Shown: piece after piece, positions 14,156-21,244 of the stretch
Layout: the number at the start of each line of letters is the position of its first letter
Position numbering within the stretch: the first letter of the stretch is position 1
Source: Candidatus Alkanophagales archaeon
GTDB taxonomy: Archaea; Halobacteriota; Syntropharchaeia; Alkanophagales; B39-G2
Reading direction: 5' to 3'
DNA: 23,303 bases
Assembly (NCBI GenBank): GCA_003661185.1
Contig: QMVQ01000002.1
Span: forward strand, 1-23,303
Program-made: the position numbers and the translations under genes
The notes under the pieces: model-generated
The model's input: only the letters and a program-made list of their open reading frames with translations
What the model was told of the DNA's origin: nothing
Database searches by the model: none

Positions 14156-14644
14156 CTAATAGCCAAGCAGCCGTCGCAGCTCCCTTGCCTCCTCGTTCTC
14201 GGGGTCAATCTTTAAAATCTCGGCAAGCTCGCTCTTCGCAGCAGCGACATCGCCACGCTCGAGCAGTGCGATCGCCAAGTTGTAACGAGCTTCCACGTAT
14301 CTTGGATTTTTCTGGATTGCCTTTTTGAACTCCTCAATGACGGCATCGAACTCGCATACGCCATCATCATACAATTTTCGCAACGCAACACCCTTCCTGA
14401 CGTGCGCCTCGAAGTAACTCTCATCAAGCCTCAAAGCCTCATCGAACTCTTCCAAAGCCTCTCTCGGCTTCCCGGCAGCGAGAAGACACACCCCTAAATA
14501 ATAATGAGCTTCTGCGTAGTCCGCATAAAGCTCTAACGCCGCCCGGAGCTCTGAAATTGCGGCGTTCAGCTCGCCACGCTGCGCAAGCCCTAATGCCCTC
14601 TCTAAATGCGACGCAGCCTTGAGACGCAGCTCACTAACTTCCAT
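14156..14644 (-). CDS. Tetratricopeptide-repeat (TPR) protein
   Basis: 162 aa made almost entirely of about four TPR units of 34 residues. Examples are ALGLAQRGELNAAISELRAA, AHYYLGVCLLAAGKPREALE with EFDEALRLDES, and ARYNLAIALLERGDVAAAKS followed by LKIDP. TPRs are helical scaffolds for protein-protein contact, so the partner and pathway cannot be told. No signal peptide or membrane segment is present. It lies just downstream of tRNA-Glu on the same strand, and a T6 run between them suggests a separate transcript. Confidence 0.88.
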   Translation of the reverse strand: MEVSELRLKAASHLERALGLAQRGELNAAISELRAALELYADYAEAHYYLGVCLLAAGKPREALEEFDEALRLDESYFEAHVRKGVALRKLYDDGVCEFDAVIEEFKKAIQKNPRYVEARYNLAIALLERGDVAAAKSELAEILKIDPENEEARELRRLLGY

Positions 14645-14678
14645 TCAATAGCCCCTTAAAACTATCTGCTTTATGAAC

Positions 14679-14684
14679 AAAAAA
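14679..14684 (-). terminator. Poly-T terminator after tRNA-Glu
   Basis: Six consecutive T on the minus strand directly follow the tRNA 3' end, fitting archaeal T-run termination for the ribosomal-tRNA transcript. Confidence 0.55.
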
Positions 14685-14790
14685 TGCTCCGGCCGGGATT
14701 TGAACCCGGGTCGCCGGCTGTCTTCAGGCTTCTGAGAATGCAGAAGCCCACGAAAGGCCGGAATGATTGGCCGGGCTACACCACCGGAGC
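14685..14790 (-). tRNA. tRNA-Glu (anticodon TTC) with a 31-nt canonical intron
   Basis: 106 nt, 75 nt after splicing. The acceptor is GCTCCGG/CCGGAGC with discriminator A, and the T-arm is CCGGG-TTCAAAT-CCCGG. The anticodon stem CCGGC/GCCGG encloses CTTTCG-(intron)-A, giving anticodon TTC. The intron at 14720-14750 follows position 37, the canonical archaeal site, and folds into an 8-bp stem GGCTTCTG/CAGAAGCC, consistent with a bulge-helix-bulge cut by the splicing endonuclease. No CCA is encoded. The gene begins 1 nt after the L12 stop codon, so it may be excised from the ribosomal-protein transcript. Confidence 0.94.
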
Positions 14791-14791
14791 A

Positions 14792-15157
14792 CTATCCGAA
14801 AAGGGCGGCGAGCCCTTCCAGCCCTGACTTCTCCTCTTCTTCCTCCTTCTCCTCCTTTTTTTCCTCCTTTGGCGTCTCTGCTGCTGCCGCTGCGGGTGCT
14901 TCCGCCGCTGCGGGTGCTTCCGCCGCTGCGGGTGCTGCTGCGGGCGCTACGGCGGGCGCCGCCGTCACGGCAACCGGGACTGCTGCGCCTTTGGAAATCG
15001 CCTCCTCGATGTCGATGCCGTCGAGGGCTGCAACGAGCGTTTTCACCCTCGCAGCGTCCACCTCGATGCCAGCAGCCTTGAGCACGTTCGTCAGGTTCTC
15101 CTCGTTTATCTCCTTACCTGCGTTGTGCAGCAGCAATGCCGCATATATATACTCCAA
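14792..15157 (-). CDS. rpl12: Ribosomal stalk protein P1/L12
   Basis: 121 aa from TTG 15157. The N-terminal dimerisation domain starts with the canonical [17 protein letters not shown], an Ala/Pro/Glu-rich hinge follows, and a Lys/Glu tail ends in [11 protein letters not shown], the translation-factor-binding tip. The start is moved inside the longer GTG frame (15166) because that GTG lies within the perfect GGAGGTGA Shine-Dalgarno at 15170-15163, and TTG 15157 sits 5 nt after it and restores the family N-terminus. The Shine-Dalgarno overlaps the end of rpl10. An 18-bp tandem repeat in the hinge encodes AEAPAA units (14896-14937). Confidence 0.95.
   Translation of the reverse strand: MEYIYAALLLHNAGKEINEENLTNVLKAAGIEVDAARVKTLVAALDGIDIEEAISKGAAVPVAVTAAPAVAPAAAPAAAEAPAAAEAPAAAAAETPKEEKKEEKEEEEEKSGLEGLAALFG
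14896..14937 (-). repeat. 18-bp tandem repeat in the L12 hinge
   Basis: About two and a third copies of an 18-bp unit encode AEAPAA in the flexible hinge. Copy number may vary between strains. Confidence 0.6.
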
Positions 15158-15162
15158 GCGCT

Positions 15163-15170
15163 TCACCTCC
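15163..15170 (-). promoter_or_regulatory. Perfect Shine-Dalgarno GGAGGTGA of rpl12
   Basis: An eight-base complement to the 16S rRNA 3' end, lying over the rpl10 stop codon (TGA is its last three bases). It is 5 nt before TTG 15157 and decides the L12 start. Confidence 0.8.
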
Positions 15171-16080
15171 CCTCAACTATCTTAGCTAACGCCTGCGAAT
15201 ATAAATATGCTCTTGCGAGAATAAAAGGCATCGCCTCCTTCTCGTATGTGCAGGCTTCCACTGCGAGGCTTAACGCACGGTGGCATGCGTCCTGTAGCAG
15301 GACTTCTATTGTCTCTTTTGTCGGGTAGCGAGCTTCGACGGCGAGAGCGTATGCCGCTCTTGCAGCGTCGGTGAGGAATAGCGGCGCGGTGTAGCTCGTC
15401 GGGTAGTCGTCACGGATGGCAAACAGCAGTGAATACGCATTCCCGACGGCGCCGGCGAGGTCTGCAAAGTATTTCTCCTCGTCAATCCGCAGGAGGTCTG
15501 GCGTGTAGGTCACTCCATCCTCGTCGCATGCCGCCCGCAAGTCCAACCCCACCTTCACCGGGTAAATCTCTAGCCTTTTTAGTATCTCGGCAATCTTTGG
15601 CGGGACTCTTTCTCCTTCCTTCACCACGACCGTCGTCTCTTTTACTACGATTTTTCCCCCCTCGATAGTTGCAGGGATGCCAACGTTTTGCAACTCGCCA
15701 ACTATGGGACCGGGCTTGAAGGGAGTCGGTCCTTTCTCGACGACGATGTCGCACGGCGCCACGGCGCCCGCCTTTATCGGTGCCGGCGTTTTCCCCTCCT
15801 CAAGAATCTTGTAAAGCTTGAAGGCGTCAAGGTTTGTGAAAATCAGTGCAGTCTGGTCTTGCACGTAAGGAATAAGTCCCTCGTGCTTGCTGCCCGCCAA
15901 TGCCCTCGTAATCAACGAGTTCTTGGCAACCTTTATTGTTATCTTGTCCTTAAGGTCCCGTCTTATTTGTTGCAGTTGCCGTGCGCTTATTTCCCGTATT
16001 CCTGCGACGCCCACGGTCTTATGCGCCTCTACCCGCTCCTTCAGCTTCGCTACCTCTTCTTTTTTCCACTCTTTTACCAT
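15163..16080 (-). CDS. rpl10: Ribosomal protein uL10 (acidic P0)
   Basis: 305 aa. P0 anchors L12 dimers to the ribosome at the L11/23S base. The rRNA-binding domain ([32 protein letters not shown]), the archaeal insertion ([16 protein letters not shown]) and the helical spine binding L12 ([29 protein letters not shown]) are present. It ends at LAKIVEGR without the acidic linker and GLxxLFG-like tip common in archaeal P0 proteins, so it is about 30-40 residues shorter than usual. No frameshift is evident; the stop overlaps the L12 ribosome-binding site. It starts 9 nt after the L1 stop. Confidence 0.95.
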   Translation of the reverse strand: MVKEWKKEEVAKLKERVEAHKTVGVAGIREISARQLQQIRRDLKDKITIKVAKNSLITRALAGSKHEGLIPYVQDQTALIFTNLDAFKLYKILEEGKTPAPIKAGAVAPCDIVVEKGPTPFKPGPIVGELQNVGIPATIEGGKIVVKETTVVVKEGERVPPKIAEILKRLEIYPVKVGLDLRAACDEDGVTYTPDLLRIDEEKYFADLAGAVGNAYSLLFAIRDDYPTSYTAPLFLTDAARAAYALAVEARYPTKETIEVLLQDACHRALSLAVEACTYEKEAMPFILARAYLYSQALAKIVEGR

Positions 16081-16089
16081 CGCTCTCCC

Positions 16090-16716
16090 CTATTGCACTC
16101 TTACCGCGTGTCCCATCGTCGTCTTCACATAGACCGCCGCGATATTATTCCAGCCCCCCTCCAGGGCGGATGCCACCCTTTTCACGATGACTGCGGCGTT
16201 CTCCGCAATCTGCGACGGCGGCATGTTCTTGTTCCCGATTTTCACGTGCAGCGTCAGCGCCCTCGTTCTCACTCGAACGGTCTTCTCAAGTCTTGATATT
16301 ATTTGAGAGATGTCAGCGTTCGGCGGGACCGGCGTCGGCATCTTGCCCCTCGGTCCGAGAATCGTGCCAAGCGTCCTGCCTATCTGCGGCATGAGCGTTG
16401 GCTCAGCGATGAAAAAATCAAAATTCTTCGCGAGCTCTCTCGCCTTCTTCTTGTCGATATCCTTCAACTCCTCAGGCGTTATTACCTCCAGCCCGGCTTG
16501 TTTCGCACGAAACGCAAGCTCGCCGCTCGCAAACACCAATATTTTCGGCTCTCTGAACTTGTGCGGCACGACGACGTCGAGATTTATCCTATTCTTTGGC
16601 TGATTCATATCCACGTCTCGCAACGCTATCGTCAAGTCCACGCTCTCTAAAAAGTTTCTCTGCTTCGACCTCAGCGCCTCTTTGACCGCCTCTTCCAAAC
16701 CGCCCTCATCTATCAT
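16090..16716 (-). CDS. rpl1: Ribosomal protein uL1
   Basis: 208 aa, near the archaeal norm. It forms the mobile L1 stalk at the E-site and in methanogens also represses its own operon by binding mRNA. Characteristic segments are NRINLDVVVPHKF, the LGPRGKMPTPVPPNADI core loop, and the C-terminal NIAAVYVKTTMGHAVRVQ. A GAGGGGG Shine-Dalgarno precedes ATG 16716, and the L11 stop is 12 nt upstream. Autoregulation is known for the family and not demonstrated by this sequence. Confidence 0.96.
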   Translation of the reverse strand: MIDEGGLEEAVKEALRSKQRNFLESVDLTIALRDVDMNQPKNRINLDVVVPHKFREPKILVFASGELAFRAKQAGLEVITPEELKDIDKKKARELAKNFDFFIAEPTLMPQIGRTLGTILGPRGKMPTPVPPNADISQIISRLEKTVRVRTRALTLHVKIGNKNMPPSQIAENAAVIVKRVASALEGGWNNIAAVYVKTTMGHAVRVQ

Positions 16717-16728
16717 TGCAAACCCCCT

Positions 16729-17199
16729 CTACTCGAATATGTTGTCGTATTTGCCCTCGTCAATCTCCTTTTGCACGAGCTTTGGTGGCTTCCCGTCAAC
16801 CTTCACGCCCATGCTCACGCAGGTGCCGATAACCTGCTTCACCGCCTTTTTTACCGAATCGGTGAGCATCTGCGGCAACTTCATCCTCGCAATCTCCACG
16901 ACTTTCTCCATCGGCAGGTCGCCCACGAACTCTAACCCACTCTCTCTTTTTGCCTTTTCTATGCCAAGCTCTTTTTTTATGAGCGCTGATGTCGGCGGCG
17001 TCCCCACCTCAATCTCGAACTTGCCCTTCTCCACGATTATCTTGACCGGCACCTGCATGCCCTCGAATGCCCTCGTCCTCTCGTTTATCTCATCCACTAC
17101 CGCCTTTATGTTCACGCCGAGCGGTCCTAACGCCGGTCCGAGCGGCGGTCCCGGCGTCGCCTTCCCCCCTTCGACCAACACCTCTACTACTTCCGGCAT
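16729..17199 (-). CDS. rpl11: Ribosomal protein uL11
   Basis: 156 aa. It binds the 23S GTPase-associated centre with P0. The N-terminal domain carries the [19 protein letters not shown]ro/Gly signature, and the C-terminal RNA-binding domain includes [17 protein letters not shown]. First gene of the L11-L1-L10-L12 operon. GGGAAGG lies just before ATG 17199. The promoter is probably at 17316-17325, leaving a leader of about 95 nt. Confidence 0.96.
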   Translation of the reverse strand: MPEVVEVLVEGGKATPGPPLGPALGPLGVNIKAVVDEINERTRAFEGMQVPVKIIVEKGKFEIEVGTPPTSALIKKELGIEKAKRESGLEFVGDLPMEKVVEIARMKLPQMLTDSVKKAVKQVIGTCVSMGVKVDGKPPKLVQKEIDEGKYDNIFE

Positions 17200-17287
17200 C
17201 GCCTTCCCTTTAAGCTTTATATCAATCTCAATTAACTTTCAAGCCTTAAGCCAGCGAGAGCTGCATTTTCTTTCTCTATTCCCACAC

Positions 17288-17311
17288 GACTCTTCAAAAA
17301 TACGAAGAGTC
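17288..17311. promoter_or_regulatory. Perfect 8-bp inverted repeat at the L11 operon promoter
   Basis: GACTCTTC and GAAGAGTC are separated by 8 nt. The repeat lies 5 bp downstream of the TATA element on the minus strand and covers the predicted start site near 17295, a good place for a DNA operator. Part of it could also appear at the very 5' end of the mRNA. Confidence 0.55.
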
Positions 17312-17315
17312 CCAG

Positions 17316-17325
17316 TTTTATAAAA
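17316..17325. promoter_or_regulatory. Palindromic TATA element TTTTATAAAA
   Basis: A self-complementary TATA box upstream of the L11 operon (minus strand) that could also direct transcription rightward. The interval 17200-17653 otherwise holds a doubtful small ORF (17326-17502) and the NosD promoter. Confidence 0.55.
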
Positions 17326-17502
17326 ATGTCGCAAGAGAGCCACCAGCCTATCACGCAGGCGCTCCTTGAAAGGCTTGAAGGTTTAGGCTTAAAGGGAACC
17401 ACGATGGTAAATGAAAAGGCACGAGAGAGAACGCCGACGGAAGAGTATGGAAAAGGCTTCAAACGCATGCCCGCAGTGGAACTCAAAAACACAGAGGAAT
17501 AA
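17326..17502 (+). CDS. Doubtful 58-aa ORF
   Basis: The open frame reads MSQESHQPITQALLERLEG and ends AVELKNTEE. Composition is hydrophilic and protein-like, but no family is recognised. Its ATG directly abuts the TATA element, so the start would precede any transcript made from that box and a later ATG (17404) would be needed. It may be a fragment or chance frame. Confidence 0.27.
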   Translation: MSQESHQPITQALLERLEGLGLKGTTMVNEKARERTPTEEYGKGFKRMPAVELKNTEE

Positions 17503-17559
17503 GGGAGCAGTTCCTAATAAAGCCAAAGTTAGCTGGCGTTGAGCATGTAGTGCCCTACC

Positions 17560-17567
17560 TTTATATA
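17560..17567 (+). promoter_or_regulatory. TATA box of the NosD-like gene
   Basis: TTTATATA lies about 90 nt upstream of the proposed GTG start, predicting a leader of roughly 65 nt. Confidence 0.45.
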
Positions 17568-17653
17568 GTCAGGCGCGAATTGAAATTTACGCGCTCATCC
17601 TTTGGAAGAGTGAGCTCGAAAGCCGGGAGACTGAGAGTATTTGCACTAATTGG

Positions 17654-19618
17654 GTGGAAAGGGAAAGAGCAGGGAGTGAAACGAGAAGGGGAAGGTCTTT
17701 GGCTATTTGTTTCTTGGCGTTTTGGGTTTTCGTCGGCGTTACATCCGCAGCGACGATCTACGTGCCTGATGACTACGCAAAAATCCAATGGGCGGTGGAT
17801 AATGCTACCACGGGCGATATTATCATCGTGGAAAGCGGCACCTACCACGAGAACGTGATCGTGGACAAGCAACTCATTTTAAGGGGTGTGGACACGGGTT
17901 TCGGAAGGCCTGTTATAGATGCGAACTACCTTGGTAGCCCAGTTACGTTGAGTGCGGATGGGATTACGCTTGAAGGCTTTGAAGTAAGACACTCAGGTGA
18001 GGTTCTTGGTTCTTTTGATTGTGGAATCAAGGTATGGTTTTCAAACGGCAACGTCGTTAGGAACAACACCATCAGAAACAACTTCGACGGTATCCTCAAC
18101 TGGAATTCCAATAACAGCACCATTACAAGCAACACTGTCATTAACAACCACCATTTCGGCATTACCAGCTGCGTCGGCTCCAGCAACAACATTGCGGGCA
18201 ACACCGTCGCCAACAACCAGGGCAACGGCATTGCTATCCATGGTTCCAGCAATACCATTACGGACAACGATGTCACCAGTAACCTCGGCAGCGGCTTATA
18301 CCTCTCCTATTCCAGCAACAACACCGTTACAGGCAACACCGTCAACCTTAACGGTAAAGGTGGCATCCTTCTCAAGGGTCCCAGCAACACCATTACAGGT
18401 AACATCATCAGCAACAACGGCGGCACCGGCATGTATCTCTACGTCTCCAGCGGCAACAACATTATAGGCAACATTGTCGACAACAACCATGGCTATGGCA
18501 TCCGCATCGATAATTCCAGCAATAACAATATTATAGACAACAGCGTCAGCTATAATAGTGACGGTGGCATTTACCTCACCTTTGTTGGTATCGCCACCGA
18601 TTACGGCAGCAATTGTAACAACATTACAAACAACATCGTCAGCAGCAATGGATATGACGGTATTTTTCTCGAGGAATCCAGCAGCAACAATATCATAGCT
18701 AATACTGTCGTCAACCACGCCCACGGCAACGGCATTGTCCTCTGGAATTCTAACTACAACAACATTACAAGCAACACTGTTTGCGCCAACAACGTCTACG
18801 GCATCTATCTCCACACCCATTTCCATAATTCTCATAGCTCCAGTAATAACAATATCACGGATAATATTGTCAGCAACAACGCCCTCGGCTTTTACCTCTA
18901 CGATTCCAACAGCAACAACATTACAGGCAACACTGTCAGCAACAACGACTATGAGGGCGTTTATCCCTACAAATCCAGTGGCAACAAAATCTATCTCAAC
19001 AACTTCATAAACAACGCTGATAACGTTCGTTCTTACGAATCAACTAACATCTGGAACTCTACCGAGATAATCAAATACAAATACAAAGAAGAGGAATACA
19101 AGAACTACCTGGGTAACTATTGGAGCGATCACGACTGCGTGGATAGGAACGGGGATGGCATTTGCGACGACGCTTACGGTATTGACGGTGACTGGGACTA
19201 CCGCCCACTGGTGGAACCTTTTAATGCACCCCCCTCGGTTGAAATAGCAACGGACAAGGACGAATACGAAGCGGGCGATGTCATGCGCATCAGCATAACG
19301 CTAAGGAACCCCCCGACGGGTATAACGCTGGAGGATTCGCCGACGGAGGAGCGAGACGTGGTTTTTCGGTGGTGGCTTGAGTTTCCGGACTACGGGCTGA
19401 GTTTTTCAGTCGTGGAGACGATGCTGACGCTGCCTGTGGGCTACGAACGAGTGTTCACATTGCGCTGGACGCTTCCTGATTTCGGCGTCTCGTTCCATGC
19501 CACGTGGCACGTTGCACTTTACGACGCTGAAACGCTCGGGCTCCTCAGCGAGGACACCGCCGATTGGTGGTTCGTGGGAAGGGGGGCGAGAGTCCACCAG
19601 CATTCATTCCAGAAGTAA
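17654..19618 (+). CDS. Exported NosD-like right-handed beta-helix protein
   Basis: 654 aa from GTG 17654. A signal peptide is visible: Arg-rich n-region, hydrophobic AICFLAFWVFVGVTSA, cleavage before ATIYVPDD. The mature protein opens with the DYAKIQWAVDNATTGD segment typical of the surface beta-helix (NosD/DUF1565) family. About 15 irregular PbH1 repeats of 22-24 residues follow, rich in SNNN-I-T-N-TV. The C-terminus has NYWSDHDCVDRNGDGICDDAY (Ca-binding-like Asp/Asn loop) and a beta-sandwich-like domain (from about 540) without a membrane anchor. Such proteins may bind carbohydrate or be cell-envelope components; the nos operon role is not implied, because no other nos gene is present. The start codon is uncertain. 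Confidence 0.85.
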   Translation: MERERAGSETRRGRSLAICFLAFWVFVGVTSAATIYVPDDYAKIQWAVDNATTGDIIIVESGTYHENVIVDKQLILRGVDTGFGRPVIDANYLGSPVTLSADGITLEGFEVRHSGEVLGSFDCGIKVWFSNGNVVRNNTIRNNFDGILNWNSNNSTITSNTVINNHHFGITSCVGSSNNIAGNTVANNQGNGIAIHGSSNTITDNDVTSNLGSGLYLSYSSNNTVTGNTVNLNGKGGILLKGPSNTITGNIISNNGGTGMYLYVSSGNNIIGNIVDNNHGYGIRIDNSSNNNIIDNSVSYNSDGGIYLTFVGIATDYGSNCNNITNNIVSSNGYDGIFLEESSSNNIIANTVVNHAHGNGIVLWNSNYNNITSNTVCANNVYGIYLHTHFHNSHSSSNNNITDNIVSNNALGFYLYDSNSNNITGNTVSNNDYEGVYPYKSSGNKIYLNNFINNADNVRSYESTNIWNSTEIIKYKYKEEEYKNYLGNYWSDHDCVDRNGDGICDDAYGIDGDWDYRPLVEPFNAPPSVEIATDKDEYEAGDVMRISITLRNPPTGITLEDSPTEERDVVFRWWLEFPDYGLSFSVVETMLTLPVGYERVFTLRWTLPDFGVSFHATWHVALYDAETLGLLSEDTADWWFVGRGARVHQHSFQK

Positions 19619-19753
19619 CAAAAGAGAGGAAGGAACCGAGCGAAAAAACGGATTTTACACCGTAATTAAGAGAGTTTGAGTTCCTGTTCTGCCCCCCAGT
19701 TCTGCACTGCATTAGACGGTTAAAATTAAGAAAGTTGGTATGTTTTTACTGAA

Positions 19754-21115
19754 TCAGGTCAAGAACCGCTGCTCAAACTCTTTAAGGTGGCGCACCGACC
19801 GCTGCACGTCGACAAAGAGCCTCTCCGCTTCCTCCACATGCTCCCTTCTTATCTCCTCGCTCTTCACCTCTTTCGCAAGCTCGAAAGCTGGCGCAATAAG
19901 CTGGATCGCATACCGCAGGCTCGCCTGCTCTCCTATCCCCGTTAGGTATTCTAAGGCGTCCCCACTTAGCTTCACTTTTTCGGCTTTCGCCCGTATCTCC
20001 AGAATTTTTCTGATTTCGTCCTTGGTGTAGGGCCGTGTGTTGATGATGAGCATGCGGTCGAGCAGATCTAACGGGAGGGCGTGCGGCGAGACGTGGTCCG
20101 TTCCTCGAATCTGCGCCATACCACGGTTCGTCGCAAAGACGATGACGGGCGACAGCTCCTGCTCCATAGCCCTATTCAAGAACGCAAATGTTTCGATGTC
20201 GAGCATCGAGCACTCGTCTATGAAAACGACGCCCGGAATGATTTCGGCACGCCTCTCCCCCACCATCTCCCGAACGAGCTCGTCAACGCTCCTCCGCACT
20301 TCAGGCTCGATTTCCTTGCGCTCCCTGCTGCCGAAAAGCAGGCTGAGGACGCTCGTTCCGCTTCGAGAGTGCGCAACGTCCAACTGGTGCAGCGTCAGCA
20401 CGTAAACAAACTCCTTGTCCTTTAAAACCGGCCCTTCGGGTGTCGGGAGCACTTGCACGCTGCTCAGTTCTGGCATTTTCTCAGCAACTTCATAACTGCG
20501 CCCCAGTTTTATGATGCGCCCGCTGTCGGAGTCTATCTGGATGATGTCGCCGACCTCGACACCCTGCTGCAGAAGCTGCAGCGCAAAGCTCTGGTCCATC
20601 GTCAGGCGGCGGCTCTCGTCTTTCGTCGCCAGCTTCATCGTCGCCCGCACTGGGGTCTGCATGTAAGGGTTGTAGGGGTGCGGCTCCTTGTCCACATGCA
20701 GCTCCTTGACCTCCCCCTCATAAATTTTCCGCATCTCTCGCACACGCACGCCAATCGCTTTGCGAAGCGTCTGCGTCAGGAACTCTGTCTTCTTAATTTC
20801 GGCGGAGAAAATCTCGCTCGCTGCTATTGGCACGAACGGGACGTCCCTGCCGAGCTCTTTGGCGATGCCGATGGCGAGGGCGGTCTTTCCCGTGCCGGGC
20901 GGCCCTGCGATGAGCACTGCTCTCCCTGCGAACTTCCCATCCTTAACGAGCCTCACGACCAAGCCCGCTGCCTTTCTGGCTTCGAGCTGCCCTATCATGC
21001 CGTCGCCGACTTCCTTTGGTTCTAACCCTTCTAATCCCAGCCCGGAAATGTGCGAGTGCGCCGCTATCCGCTCCCACTCACTCAAAGACTCGGGGATTTC
21101 TTGAATATTTGGCAT
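19754..21115 (-). CDS. TIP49/RuvB-like AAA+ ATPase (archaeal RuvBL homologue)
   Basis: 453 aa. Eukaryotic relatives (Rvb1/Rvb2) form hexamers in chromatin remodelling, snoRNP and PIKK assembly; the archaeal function is unclear. The sequence shows N-terminal RIAAHSHISGLGL, Walker A GPPGTGKT (71-78), a long TIP49 insertion (domain II, about 140-255), Walker B VVFIDECSMLD (Asp300, Glu301), sensor 1 FATNRG and RYAIQLIAPA near sensor 2. This insertion and length separate it from bacterial RuvB. Start ATG 21115 has GGAGG upstream. The longer frame to 21208 would run through the TATA box at 21153-21164. It is divergent from the PAS kinase gene. Confidence 0.93.
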   Translation of the reverse strand: MPNIQEIPESLSEWERIAAHSHISGLGLEGLEPKEVGDGMIGQLEARKAAGLVVRLVKDGKFAGRAVLIAGPPGTGKTALAIGIAKELGRDVPFVPIAASEIFSAEIKKTEFLTQTLRKAIGVRVREMRKIYEGEVKELHVDKEPHPYNPYMQTPVRATMKLATKDESRRLTMDQSFALQLLQQGVEVGDIIQIDSDSGRIIKLGRSYEVAEKMPELSSVQVLPTPEGPVLKDKEFVYVLTLHQLDVAHSRSGTSVLSLLFGSRERKEIEPEVRRSVDELVREMVGERRAEIIPGVVFIDECSMLDIETFAFLNRAMEQELSPVIVFATNRGMAQIRGTDHVSPHALPLDLLDRMLIINTRPYTKDEIRKILEIRAKAEKVKLSGDALEYLTGIGEQASLRYAIQLIAPAFELAKEVKSEEIRREHVEEAERLFVDVQRSVRHLKEFEQRFLT

Positions 21116-21152
21116 CGCCAATCCCTCCATCTCCGTTTTAGCTCTGTAATTA

Positions 21153-21164
21153 ACTTTATATTTA
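21153..21164 (-). promoter_or_regulatory. TATA box of the TIP49-like gene
   Basis: AAATATAAAGTT on the minus strand predicts a start near 21133 and a short leader with GGAGG before ATG 21115. Confidence 0.5.
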
Positions 21165-21244
21165 CATAACAGTAAGCATTTAACTTGATTGGAGCGGAAA
21201 GATTGCATAAAGCAGAGATGAAAATGGGGAGTCGTGGATGATAG

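Noticed and set aside
17232..17492. 86-aa minus-strand frame upstream of L11
   Set aside because: It runs across the L11 promoter, inverted repeat and leader, and has no protein-like pattern.
18296..18835. 179-aa minus-strand open frame inside the beta-helix gene
   Set aside because: It is the antisense image of the AAC-rich repeats (Val/Ala-rich, low complexity). The plus-strand protein has a signal peptide and recognised repeats.
18100..18960. CRISPR-like array suggested by regular repeats
   Set aside because: The repeats are degenerate, codon-phased and encode PbH1 beta-helix rungs. No constant repeat with unique spacers exists here or elsewhere in the window.
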